A stretch of 64,000 nucleotides of DNA from Croceicoccus estronivorus (GTDB lineage Bacteria > Pseudomonadota > Alphaproteobacteria > Sphingomonadales > Sphingomonadaceae), in NCBI RefSeq assembly GCF_001625325.1, contig NZ_JRQQ01000003.1, positions 242,096 through 306,095 of the forward strand, in the 5' to 3' direction. The notes below the pieces were generated by a model. It saw nothing but the letters and a program-made list of their open reading frames with translations. It searched no databases and was not told the DNA's origin. This document shows, one piece after another, positions 34,165-42,640 of this stretch. How positions within the stretch are numbered: the first letter of the stretch is position 1; every line of letters begins with the position of its first letter. A program made the translations under genes and the position numbers.

Positions 34165-35565
34165 GTGAGCGAAGGCATAAACGGCATGCGGAGTTCTGAA
34201 ACGATGAGTGGCACGACGGACGAAACGATTTGCCAGAGGATAGATTCCCTGCCCTTGCGGGGGGTGCTTCTCAGAGTGCCGATCTTCTGCACCTTGCTGA
34301 TGGTTTTCGAGGGGATGGACAATAATGTCATTTCCTATGTCGGCCCGCTGATCAGAGACGAGTTCAATCTGTCCGCCCCTGTACTCGGTATGATTTACGC
34401 AGCGACTGTTGTCGCTTCGCTGATCGGCGCAGTGGGGGTGGCGCCCCTGTCTGACAGGTTGGGACGCAGGCCGGTATTGCTGCTCTCGAATCTCGTCATG
34501 GTTTTATGCACTCTGGTCACACCGCTGATTGACACGGCGTGGGGTCTCATGATCGTGCGCTTTGTAGTGGGCCTTGCCTTCGGTGCCGCAGTCCCGACGA
34601 CTTTCGCCCTCGCGGCGGACTTTGCACCGAAGAAGTACCGGGCTCTTCTCATCATGATCGTCACTGCGGGGGTTGCCCTCGGGTACGTGTTTTCCGGCTT
34701 CACGTCGGCGGCGATCATTCCGCATTTCGGATGGCGTGTGTTGATGTTCAGTCTGGCGGCCATTTCCGCGCTTTGGGCCGTGCTGATCTACCTGATGTTG
34801 CCTGAATCTCCGCAGTTCCTGGTCAGAAACCGCAGAAATGAGCCGCAGACTGTTACGTCGCTCGGGCAGATAGGTTTGTCGCTGGACGATCTGCCCGCGG
34901 ATGCCGGGAAAGTGGGTGGGGTTGCCCAGAAGGTTAGCCCGTTGCTGCTTTTGTCTCCAACGTACAGGGCCACCACGCTCATGACGCTGTTCGTCGTTTG
35001 CAGTATTTATGCTGTCGAACTGCTCATGGCATATTGGTTGCCGACCATGCTGATGAATCAGGGGTTCGCGATCGGATCCGCCGCGTCGATCGCGGCGATC
35101 GGCAAGATTGCGAGCATTATCGGTTGCATTGTCATCGGCTGGCAAATGGATCGCAGGGGCCTCGTAACTGTGCTCTCGATCGCGTTTTTCTGTGGCTCGC
35201 TGGCGTTCGGGCTGCTTGCCGTCGGGTTTTCCATGCCCTTGCTGATCCTGCCGAGCGTAATGTGCATGTTCTTCTTCGTGGATGGCGCATTTTCGGGTTC
35301 GCAGGCGCTGACGGTGACTTCCTATCCCCCACACATGCGGGCCACCGCATCGGGCTGGATCACCGGGATTTCAAGGCTTGTTGGCGGGGGGGTGGGGACT
35401 CTTGCCGGGGGGGCACTTATCGGGGCCGGTTTCACCATGCCAGCGATCGCGATTTTGTTGCTGGCCGTCATGATGGTTGCCGGGGGGATGCTGGTGCTGC
35501 TGGGCCGCTATCGAGCTCATGCTTGGCTCGCGATGGGCAAGCCGCTGGAACAAAAAACAGCCTAG
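34165..35565 (+). CDS. MFS transporter, AAHS/PcaK-like type, copy 2
   Basis: 466 residues, about 12 membrane segments. The N-terminus LPLRGVLLRVPIFC and TM1 EGMD match MFS copy 1; APLSDRLGRRP is the MFS signature. The track begins at GTG 34165, but ATG 34186 or ATG 34204 could be the real start. Paralogous to the carrier at 23.5-24.9 kb, so each half of the island has one receptor and one carrier. It probably carries the compound that receptor 2 admits. The next gene, 2OG oxygenase 4, follows after 36 nt. Confidence 0.87.
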   Translation: MSEGINGMRSSETMSGTTDETICQRIDSLPLRGVLLRVPIFCTLLMVFEGMDNNVISYVGPLIRDEFNLSAPVLGMIYAATVVASLIGAVGVAPLSDRLGRRPVLLLSNLVMVLCTLVTPLIDTAWGLMIVRFVVGLAFGAAVPTTFALAADFAPKKYRALLIMIVTAGVALGYVFSGFTSAAIIPHFGWRVLMFSLAAISALWAVLIYLMLPESPQFLVRNRRNEPQTVTSLGQIGLSLDDLPADAGKVGGVAQKVSPLLLLSPTYRATTLMTLFVVCSIYAVELLMAYWLPTMLMNQGFAIGSAASIAAIGKIASIIGCIVIGWQMDRRGLVTVLSIAFFCGSLAFGLLAVGFSMPLLILPSVMCMFFFVDGAFSGSQALTVTSYPPHMRATASGWITGISRLVGGGVGTLAGGALIGAGFTMPAIAILLLAVMMVAGGMLVLLGRYRAHAWLAMGKPLEQKTA

Positions 35566-35601
35566 CCCTTATTCGAATGCTTGTTCGGGAGCGAAGACGA
35601 T

Positions 35602-36687
35602 ATGACTACCGTTACCACTTATAAGCCGATTGTCGGGCCTGCCGCATGGCGAGGGGATGAGATCGCGACGAGCGATCGCTGGATCTATCGTCTTTCGGAT
35701 GAACAACGCACAGAGCTGGAGCAGGTTGGCACCAGATTCGTTCACGACGACCCTGACCTGCGGTTCGTTCATCCTGACGAATATCCGTTGCCAATAACCG
35801 GTGAGGCAATCCGTGCGTGGGAAGACTCGATGGATAACGATCATGGTTTCGTGCTGGTGCGCGGATTGCGATCGGAACTGTATTCGGATGCCTTGTCAGC
35901 AGCGATTTTCTTTATTCTAGGGCTGCATATCGGCCGCCCGATGCAGCAGAATTCGCTGGGTGATGCCTTCGACCATATTATCGCGATTACGGATCTGTCG
36001 GCCGACGATCCCAAGGCGCTCGGATCGCGAACGACGGACAGGCTCAATTTTCACTCCGACACATCCGATGTGGTGGCACTCATGTGTCTGAGAGGGGCGA
36101 AGGCGGGCGGCAAGTCGATCCTTATCAGTGGAGCTACGATCTACAACGAGCTGTTGCGCCGCCGGCCGGATTTGGTGCCCCTGCTGTTTGAACCCTGGTA
36201 TTGGGATTGGCAAAAACAGGACCACGATGCACCTGCGAAATTCTATGTTTCGCCAATGGCGTCACTGGTGGATGGCGTATTCAGCATATACGCGGGAGCG
36301 CGTATGATCCGTTCGGCGCAGGATTATCCTGAAGTTCCGCGCCTCACCGCAGCGCAGATCGAGCTCCTGGATGAAATGGACGAGATTTTTTTGACCCCCG
36401 GGCTCGCGTTGGAAATGGATTTTCGGCCGGGGGACATCCAGTGGTTGCTCAACTACACGGCGCTGCACAGTCGCACATCCTACACGGATTACCGGCAACC
36501 GGAGTTAAAACGGCACTTGCTTCGTCTCTGGTTGGAGCGCGGAGGCAGACCGTTGGTTGCCAATTTCGGAAAGCACGTTGCCAAGGGGCGTGGCGATCAG
36601 ATCGAGGAAGCGGTTCCTCCTGAGCAGGCTCGCTTCCATCTCTCCCAAATTGCCCACCCGCGCTACGATTGGGGTGTGATGGCCTGA
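35602..36687 (+). CDS. TauD/TfdA-like Fe(II)/2-oxoglutarate dioxygenase, paralog 4
   Basis: 361 residues. Iron ligands H151 and D153 (NFHSDTSD) and the distal His in NYTALHSR, then KRHLLRLWLERGG. Shares LNFHSD, ILISGATIYNE and PGDIQWLLNY with paralog 1, while its tail (VANFGKHVAKGRG) is closer to paralogs 2 and 3. Has WRGDE and YPLP like the others. GGGAG lies about 13 nt before the ATG. Last gene of the TonB receptor 2 unit (receptor, SDR, MFS, oxygenase). A strong terminator follows. Confidence 0.88.
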   Translation: MTTVTTYKPIVGPAAWRGDEIATSDRWIYRLSDEQRTELEQVGTRFVHDDPDLRFVHPDEYPLPITGEAIRAWEDSMDNDHGFVLVRGLRSELYSDALSAAIFFILGLHIGRPMQQNSLGDAFDHIIAITDLSADDPKALGSRTTDRLNFHSDTSDVVALMCLRGAKAGGKSILISGATIYNELLRRRPDLVPLLFEPWYWDWQKQDHDAPAKFYVSPMASLVDGVFSIYAGARMIRSAQDYPEVPRLTAAQIELLDEMDEIFLTPGLALEMDFRPGDIQWLLNYTALHSRTSYTDYRQPELKRHLLRLWLERGGRPLVANFGKHVAKGRGDQIEEAVPPEQARFHLSQIAHPRYDWGVMA

Positions 36688-36716
36688 TCGCGGCAGGAGT
36701 AGGGCTATAAACATTG

Positions 36717-36753
36717 AGAGGCCGGTGACATCATGTCGCCGGCCTCTGCTTTT
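36717..36753. terminator. Terminator after 2OG oxygenase 4 (possibly bidirectional)
   Basis: A 14-bp stem (AGAGGCCGGTGACA with TGTCGCCGGCCTCT, one wobble pair), 3-nt loop, then GCTTTT. It lies between the convergent 2OG oxygenase 4 and quinone oxidoreductase genes. Confidence 0.82.
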
Positions 36754-36778
36754 CCAGTCTCCAGCAAATGGCTGTTGG

Positions 36779-37774
36779 TCAGGGAATAAGGACGAGGGAA
36801 CCAACTGTCCCGCCGCTTTCCAGATCGATGTGGGCCTGTTTTACTTCCGACATCGGATAGACGAGGTGATTGCCGAGTTTGAATACACCGGCTTCGATCG
36901 CTGCCATGACATCGCGGGCGCGCTCCTGATATTCGCCAACATCTTCGTTGTAGGTCCCGCCGCTGAACTTGGTCAGGTAAAGCCCCTCATGCTGGAGATC
37001 CACGGGGGCGACTGGTTCCATCATGCCGGATGCTTGCCCGAAGGAAACCATCAAGCCGTAACGACGGATGGCATCGAAAGATTTGTGGAACAGGGCGATG
37101 CCCACACCGTCATAACAGACATCGACACCCTTGCCGCCGGTCAACTCGCGAGTACGGGCTACGAAGTCTTCCTCCGTGTGGACGATCACATGCGCACAAC
37201 CGTTGGAAAGGGCTCGCTCGACCTTGTTTTGCGCGCTGACAGTGCCAATCACTGTTGCGCCGAGATGGCTGGCCCATTGGGAAAGGATCGAGCCGACGCC
37301 GCCGGCTGCCGCATGCAGCAGGATGGTGTCGCCTTCCTTGACCACGTGGCATTGGCGGATCATGCCCTGAACCGTGATGGTGCGATAGAGCAGGGCAGCT
37401 GCATCGACGTCGCTGATGGTGTCCGGCACGGGGAAACAGCGGTCCGCGGGAAACAGGCGGGCTTCGGTATATGCTCCCCATGTGTAGGAAGCCGTGGCGT
37501 AGCCCACGCGATCACCAATCTTGAACTGCGTCACGCCTTCGCCGACTGCCTCGATATAGCCGACTGCTTCCAGACCAGGTGCGAACGGCATCGGCAGTTT
37601 GGATTGGGAATGTGGCGGCGCAGTGCCGCGCCGATAGTGGACGTCGGCGAAATTCACGCCGATCGCAGTCTGGCGCAGAAGAACTTCGCCGGGGCCAGGC
37701 TTGCCCGGGTCGATATCGACCATTTCCATCACCTCGGGGCCGCCGAGGGTTCTTACTAAAACGGTTTTTGCCAC
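36779..37774 (-). CDS. Zinc-free quinone oxidoreductase/enoyl reductase (MDR family)
   Basis: 331 residues. It begins AKTVLVRTLGGPEVMEMV and carries the NADPH loop AAAGGVGSILSQWA, typical of quinone oxidoreductase (QOR) and acryloyl- or crotonyl-CoA reductase-like MDRs; no catalytic or structural zinc cysteines are visible. The start is a GTG at 37774, with AGGGAG about seven bases upstream; a longer frame up to 37846 would overlap the DUF35 gene. Last gene of the minus-strand operon, 16 nt after the DUF35 gene. It may reduce an unsaturated product of ring cleavage or side-chain degradation. Confidence 0.85.
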   Translation of the reverse strand: MAKTVLVRTLGGPEVMEMVDIDPGKPGPGEVLLRQTAIGVNFADVHYRRGTAPPHSQSKLPMPFAPGLEAVGYIEAVGEGVTQFKIGDRVGYATASYTWGAYTEARLFPADRCFPVPDTISDVDAAALLYRTITVQGMIRQCHVVKEGDTILLHAAAGGVGSILSQWASHLGATVIGTVSAQNKVERALSNGCAHVIVHTEEDFVARTRELTGGKGVDVCYDGVGIALFHKSFDAIRRYGLMVSFGQASGMMEPVAPVDLQHEGLYLTKFSGGTYNEDVGEYQERARDVMAAIEAGVFKLGNHLVYPMSEVKQAHIDLESGGTVGSLVLIP

Positions 37775-37790
37775 AATTGTCTCCCTTGTG

Positions 37791-38204
37791 TCAGTCGGTG
37801 ATTGCGTGCGCGACCGGCAGCGCTCTTCCGCCGGGCAGCAGGACATCGAAACGGATCGTCACCCGGCTTCCCGTGACCGGCGAGCCAGGCATGTCTGGCG
37901 CGGGTACGTGGGCCTGCAAGCGCACACCGCAATCAAGGTGCACCATGGCAATGCCGTAGGGCAGCAGGTGGGCGAAGGCTTGCTGGAAGGCCCGGCGATA
38001 GACAGCCCGGGCCATGACGTAGCCTTCGGCGGCGACAGGTCGCCAGACTACGGACCCACCGTCAAGAAACGGACTCAGCGGTGCGGGCGGCCAGAATGCC
38101 ACGCCGGTGTCGGCACAATGTGGCAGCATGAGCTGACCTTCGGCTGCCGCGTCCCAGAATGGGCGGTTGAGGTCGTTTATGATTGGTTCTGCCGTTTCGG
38201 GCAT
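37791..38204 (-). CDS. DUF35 OB-fold protein, partner of second Ltp2-like protein
   Basis: 137 residues with N-terminal NRPFWDAAAEGQLMLPHC, then an OB-fold part (GYVMARAVYRRAF, YGIAMVHLDCGVRL). The zinc ribbon is degraded further than in the first copy: only one cysteine of the pair sites (HCADTG) is kept. It directly follows the Ltp2-like gene with a five-base gap. In known cases such a subunit is needed for aldolase activity. Sequence similarity to the first DUF35 protein is low apart from the N-terminal helix and TG motif. Confidence 0.78.
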   Translation of the reverse strand: MPETAEPIINDLNRPFWDAAAEGQLMLPHCADTGVAFWPPAPLSPFLDGGSVVWRPVAAEGYVMARAVYRRAFQQAFAHLLPYGIAMVHLDCGVRLQAHVPAPDMPGSPVTGSRVTIRFDVLLPGGRALPVAHAITD

Positions 38205-38209
38205 GGATT

Positions 38210-39385
38210 TCAGTCCCGTTCCATGACCAGCGCATCACCGCCGATCGTGGCCCACAGGCCGGTGCGTGCGTTTGCGACCTGGCGCTCTCCGGCTTCGCCG
38301 CGCAATTGCGTCACCAGTTCGCGAACCTGCCCCCAACCGTTGAGCTGGGCGTGCGAAAGCTGACCGCCGTTCAGATTGGTCGGCATGTCGCCGCCGAGAG
38401 CGATCCGCCCGTTCTGTATCCAGTCGAGCCCGTCACCGGCGTCGCAGAATCCGAAGTCTTCGAAAGTATAGAGTGCGAGCGGGGAGAAGCTGTCGTAAAC
38501 GCCCAGCACGTCGATTGATCCAGGCGTCACTCCGGCCATGCGATAGGCGGAATGTCCCCGTGTTTCGGCTGGTGTGAGGCGCTTGCCGGACTGTTGGCCG
38601 ACACCCATGCCATAGGGTCCGAAAATAAAGCTTTCGCGGCTGGCACGCACGCCTTGTGCGCCGGTAATGCGCACGGGCCGTTGCGTCGGATTCGTAAGAT
38701 CGGCGGCGCTGACGATGACGCAGATCGCACCGTCGCCGACCAGCGAACAATCGAACAATCGGATGGGATCGATGATGGGGCGGCAGCCAAGGTAGTCATC
38801 CATCGTCATCGGGTTTCGCGCGACTGCGTCGGGCGTCATGCGCGCGTGCGCGCGAAAGGTTAGCGGAATGGCGCTGAGTAGCTCCCGATCCTTGCCGTAA
38901 GTGCGACAGTAGAGATCGAGCACCATGGCAGCACCTGCGACGGGGGATGCCATGCCAATGTGGCCTTCTTCGCCATGCGGCCCGCCGTTTTCCCGGAATT
39001 GTTCGAAAAAGAAGGGATTGTTCGCCTCGCCGATACGGCCCAGGTCGCTGTTCTTCATGGCCAGAATGCACGCAACGCGAGTGGCAAGGCCGCTCGCAAT
39101 TGCCATGGCTGCGTGAGTCAGCACAGTCGCTGTGAAACGCCCATGCGGCCACGTCTGGCTGGCATAACGTACATCAAGCCCGAGCGTTACCGCCAAGGTG
39201 TCGTAGTCGGCACCGCGAGGCGATCCGATCTGGACGCACAGCCCATCGATGGCTCCTCGTTCCAGTCCGGCGTCGGTCAATGCGTGGGACAAGGCATGGC
39301 TGGCCATGGTCAGGACCGACCTGTCGGGATTGCGTTCGAAGCTGCTGGCTCCGACGCCGACAATGGCGGTCTTGCCCGACAACAT
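38210..39385 (-). CDS. Thiolase-fold Ltp2/SCP-x-like protein, second copy
   Basis: 391 residues. Thiolase-like start VGVGASSFERNPDRS, MTMDDYLGCRPIIDPI in the middle, VYDSFSPLALYTFEDFGFC and TNLNGGQLSHAQLNGWG at the end. As in the first copy, the nucleophile cysteine region is replaced (QTWPHGRFTATV) and the final CGG motif is absent, which favours an aldolase or non-thiolytic role. The similarity to copy 1 is in the frame of motifs, not in close sequence. Start overlaps the ligase stop by one base. It presumably cleaves the CoA ester made by that ligase. Confidence 0.82.
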   Translation of the reverse strand: MLSGKTAIVGVGASSFERNPDRSVLTMASHALSHALTDAGLERGAIDGLCVQIGSPRGADYDTLAVTLGLDVRYASQTWPHGRFTATVLTHAAMAIASGLATRVACILAMKNSDLGRIGEANNPFFFEQFRENGGPHGEEGHIGMASPVAGAAMVLDLYCRTYGKDRELLSAIPLTFRAHARMTPDAVARNPMTMDDYLGCRPIIDPIRLFDCSLVGDGAICVIVSAADLTNPTQRPVRITGAQGVRASRESFIFGPYGMGVGQQSGKRLTPAETRGHSAYRMAGVTPGSIDVLGVYDSFSPLALYTFEDFGFCDAGDGLDWIQNGRIALGGDMPTNLNGGQLSHAQLNGWGQVRELVTQLRGEAGERQVANARTGLWATIGGDALVMERD

Positions 39386-40992
39386 CAGGCAATGCCCAGT
39401 TCGGCGCGAGCTTCCTCGGCCAGCTTGACCTTGGCGATCTTGCCCGTCGCAAGGCGCGGCAACTGAGCCTCGCCCCGAAAGAAGATGTGATGAGGCACTT
39501 TGAAGGAGGCCGCATTCTCCTTGACGAAGTTCTTGAGGCTGTCCTCCGAGATCGGGTTCACCGGATCTACGAAGGCCACGATCAGTTCACCGCGGACGGC
39601 ATCTGCAACGCCCACCACATGCGCATCCCGCACATCGGGATGATTGGCCAGCAGCTGTTCGACCTCAACAGGGGAAATGTTGATGCCGCCTGATTTGATC
39701 ACATCCTTGAGGCGCGAATGGAAAATCATCCTTCCGTCGGCATCGAGAGATCCGAGATCCCCAGTATCGAAAAAGCCGTCAGGTCGCAGGGCCTTGGCCG
39801 TTTCTTCGGGGTTGTTGAGATAACCGGCGGTCGTGTGGCCTCTCACCAGTACGAGCCCGGTCTCCCCTTGGGGGAGTGGCCGCCCACTTTCGGGATCGAC
39901 GATGATCACCTCCTGTCCAGGGAGCGCGCGACCATTGGTGGCGAGTTTGACGTCCAGCGGATCATCGACCTCGCCGACAGTAGCATTGCCGTAGGTTTCA
40001 GTCAGGCCGTAGGCGGGCACTGCGCCGGTAATGCCCATTTCGACCAGTGTCAGCCGCTTGTATTCCGCGCCAAGGCCCGCATTGCCCTTTTTCAGCGTTC
40101 CGATGCGGGGCTGCCGGTATTCGGCATGATCGATGATCGCCCGGCTCATGTTGCCCGTGCCATAATAGACGGTTGCGCCCGTGCGTTCGATTATGTCGAT
40201 CGCGCGGCCCGCCTCGAAGGCATCCATCAGTACGAGCGATGCACCTGCCGTGAAAGTCGCAGGCATGGCGTTGGTCGCTCCCAGGGCATAGAACAGCGGT
40301 GTGCCGAGAAATACGCGGTCGTTCGCAGTGATCGCGCGACGTTGTCCCAGGTCGAAGCCGTTCTGGATAACGCCACGGTGACGGAGCATTACCCCTTTAG
40401 GGTCGGCAGTGCTGCCCGATGTATAAAGCACATAGGCGACGCTTTCAGGATCGACATGTGGCAATCTCAGCCCCGCGGCATTGCCCTCTCGCAGAAAGGC
40501 ATCCCACGTAATGGTGCCGGGCAGAGCCTCGCCCAGCATGACCACGGTATGCAATTCAGGGAGGGTGGGGGAAACGATCGCCCCTGGCGCGGCGGCGGCC
40601 AGTTCCGGCACGATCGCATTCAGCATCGCACCGTAATCGGTTTTGAGAAACCGCCGGACCGCAATCACCATGTTGACGCCGCAGTGACGCAGTGTCCAGG
40701 CCAATTCGGTCTGCTTGTACCAGCTATTGAGCGGGACGAATATCGCACCTGCGGCCGATGCCGCCAGCGCGACAATTACCCATTCGGGGGCATTGCCGAT
40801 CATGGCCGCGACTCTGTCCCCCGGCCTGATGCCAAGGGCGACGAGTGCGCGGCCTGCCCTGCTGGCCTGCGCGAGAAGTTCGCCATAACTCATGGTCATC
40901 TGTGGATGCAAAATGGCCGGCGCATCGGGAGCCTGCCTGGCCTTGTCCGCGACAACTTCATACAGCGTGTTGGACTGAGGGCGTAATATCAT
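39385..40992 (-). CDS. AMP-dependent acyl-CoA synthetase
   Basis: 535 residues. P-loop TSGSTADPKG at about 191-200, AYGLTETYG as A5 motif, DTGDLGSLDADGRM with KDVIKSGGINISP as hinge, and PRLATGKIAKVKL with the catalytic Lys. Long-chain/medium-chain fatty acid or 4-coumarate-type ANL ligase. Starts within the stop of the lyase gene (ATGA overlap) and ends one base into the Ltp2-like gene. It likely activates the carboxylic acid that the Ltp2/DUF35 pair later cleaves. Substrate unknown. Confidence 0.87.
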   Translation of the reverse strand: MILRPQSNTLYEVVADKARQAPDAPAILHPQMTMSYGELLAQASRAGRALVALGIRPGDRVAAMIGNAPEWVIVALAASAAGAIFVPLNSWYKQTELAWTLRHCGVNMVIAVRRFLKTDYGAMLNAIVPELAAAAPGAIVSPTLPELHTVVMLGEALPGTITWDAFLREGNAAGLRLPHVDPESVAYVLYTSGSTADPKGVMLRHRGVIQNGFDLGQRRAITANDRVFLGTPLFYALGATNAMPATFTAGASLVLMDAFEAGRAIDIIERTGATVYYGTGNMSRAIIDHAEYRQPRIGTLKKGNAGLGAEYKRLTLVEMGITGAVPAYGLTETYGNATVGEVDDPLDVKLATNGRALPGQEVIIVDPESGRPLPQGETGLVLVRGHTTAGYLNNPEETAKALRPDGFFDTGDLGSLDADGRMIFHSRLKDVIKSGGINISPVEVEQLLANHPDVRDAHVVGVADAVRGELIVAFVDPVNPISEDSLKNFVKENAASFKVPHHIFFRGEAQLPRLATGKIAKVKLAEEARAELGIA

Positions 40993-41882
40993 TGGCCATC
41001 GCTCCGTGCGCTGCCTCGGCGAGGTTTTCCGGCCAAATCATCTTCAAGATCCCAGTAATCGGCCATTCCGGCAATCTCCGCGAGTTCGGTTCGCATATGT
41101 CGGAGCAGTGCGTCGGGCTGGTCGATCCGGCCTGTATCGCGCAGCGTTTCCCAAAGCGTGGAAACGGCGCCTGCAATCGCAGCGATGGTGTTGAACGGGT
41201 ATAGGGCGATTGCGAAGCCAGCCTTGGCCAATGCCAGTGTCTCGGGGACAGGCGGTACGACCCCACCGATCCAGACAAGGGGAATGCCGGGAAGCTGGGC
41301 CTGCATAGTGCATGCCTGTTCAGGACCGAGATCGAGGATCATGATCGCGTCTGCCCCTGCAGCTGCATAGGCGCGGGCGCGGGCCACGGCTTCATCAGGT
41401 CCGGAAACGCGCAGGGCATCGGTTCGCGCGATCAGCAGGAGATCGGGATCGCGCCGTGCCTGCACTGCCGCACGCAGGCGTTTCACCATTTCTTCCACTT
41501 GCGCGAGACCACCGTCGCCGCGATGGTAGCCGGGGCTTTTGGGATAGGGCTGGTCATCGATATGCAGCGCTGCGGCGCCTGCGTGCTCGATTTCGCGGAC
41601 AGTGCGCAGGACGTGAACCGGCGATCCGAAGCCTGCGCCGGCATCGACAATCAGGGGCAGATCGGTGGCAAGCACAATCTCACTCGTATGCGCGGCGGTT
41701 TCGGTCAGTGTGACGATCGGCTGGCCTTTTGCGAGGCTGAGGCCCAGGGCGTTGCCGCCGAGGTACACGGCATCGAAACCTGCACGAGCGATGAGGCGCG
41801 CGGTGAAAGGATCGCAAGCACCCGGTGCTGTCACCATACCGGTCGCCATGGCAGCGCGCAGACGTGCGCCCGGTGACGTCAT
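40989..41882 (-). CDS. Isocitrate lyase/PEP mutase superfamily protein
   Basis: 297 residues, ICL/PEPM TIM barrel: DAVYLGGNALGLSL near the N-terminus, PLIVDAGAGFGSP with metal-binding Asp, GAAALHIDDQPYPKSPGYHR and later GADAIMILDLGPE. The lyase signature loop KKCGH of isocitrate and methylisocitrate lyases is replaced by PKSPGYHRG, so the catalytic Cys is missing. Related proteins include oxaloacetate decarboxylase and 2,3-dimethylmalate lyase. It may cleave a C-C bond in a ring-fission product. Overlaps both neighbours by four bases (ATGA), next to the intradiol dioxygenase. Confidence 0.83.
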   Translation of the reverse strand: MTSPGARLRAAMATGMVTAPGACDPFTARLIARAGFDAVYLGGNALGLSLAKGQPIVTLTETAAHTSEIVLATDLPLIVDAGAGFGSPVHVLRTVREIEHAGAAALHIDDQPYPKSPGYHRGDGGLAQVEEMVKRLRAAVQARRDPDLLLIARTDALRVSGPDEAVARARAYAAAGADAIMILDLGPEQACTMQAQLPGIPLVWIGGVVPPVPETLALAKAGFAIALYPFNTIAAIAGAVSTLWETLRDTGRIDQPDALLRHMRTELAEIAGMADYWDLEDDLAGKPRRGSARSDGQ

Positions 41883-42640
41883 GCCGGGGCATCCTGCCTG
41901 TCCAGCATGATGTCGAATGTGCCTTTGAAGCCTTTTCCGTCAGGCTCCAGCTTGACGATAAGGTCGTCGGACACAGCACCTTCCACGTAGTCTGTTTCGA
42001 GGAAGGTCGAGGTGGGCATGAACAACTGGGTCGTGAGGAAGACCTTGTCGTCGATTCCCGCCTTGAGGTGGATGTGGGCGGCTCGCGTATTGTGCTTGCC
42101 CATCGCGTGGAACAGTTCTCCGATAGGATCACCGTCGTGTTCGGAATAGTCGTGTGGGAGCACGGTATGGATGGTGTAATGTCCATCGTCGTCGGTGGTG
42201 ACGACGCCGCGCAAGTGCGCTCCCGAGCGATCATAGAAACCGTTGGAATCGGCCTGCCAGAAATCCAGCCGGGCACCGGGTAATGGCGCGCCCGTATGTG
42301 CATCGCGCACGATGCCATCGACTGTGAGCGGCGGCATGCCGGCGGGTGGACTGCCGTCATAGAGCTTGCCGTCCGGCCGGTCGGGATGGGGACGATGATA
42401 TGGCCCTTCGAGATTTTGCCGGGTCCCTTTGGATGAGCCGCCGGTAACCTCGACGCTGGTCATTGCCAGGCCGACATCGAGCAGGCTGCGGCTCATGCCC
42501 GATTGGCCCAGCCGGTCGAAATAATCGCCTGCCAAGTGCAATTCGTCCTGAGTGATCGCAAAATCGCGAACAACCTGTTTCATGTCGGCAACGACGCGTT
42601 TCCAGATCGCTTCCAGCCGTGCCGGGTCGGCCACTGTCAT
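41879..42640 (-). CDS. Intradiol ring-cleavage dioxygenase (catechol/hydroxyquinol 1,2-type)
   Basis: 253 residues. It has the helical N-terminal dimerisation domain and then the catalytic beta-sandwich. The four Fe(III) ligands of the family can be placed: Y136 (NGFYD), Y165 (PHDYS), H189 and H191 (RAAHIHL). EGPYHRPHP precedes the core. It would open an ortho-dihydroxylated ring to a muconate or maleylacetate-type product. The AAHIHL and YD variants and the genomic partners (lyase, CoA ligase, Ltp2) set it apart from ordinary catechol clusters; no cycloisomerase or maleylacetate reductase gene is nearby. Overlaps the MDR and lyase genes by four bases. Confidence 0.88.
   Translation of the reverse strand: MTVADPARLEAIWKRVVADMKQVVRDFAITQDELHLAGDYFDRLGQSGMSRSLLDVGLAMTSVEVTGGSSKGTRQNLEGPYHRPHPDRPDGKLYDGSPPAGMPPLTVDGIVRDAHTGAPLPGARLDFWQADSNGFYDRSGAHLRGVVTTDDDGHYTIHTVLPHDYSEHDGDPIGELFHAMGKHNTRAAHIHLKAGIDDKVFLTTQLFMPTSTFLETDYVEGAVSDDLIVKLEPDGKGFKGTFDIMLDRQDAPA

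Noticed and set aside
39718..40986. A 422-codon plus-strand frame opposite the CoA ligase at 39.4-41.0 kb
   Set aside because: No recognisable domain; lies wholly inside a ligase gene with intact P-loop, hinge and Lys motifs.
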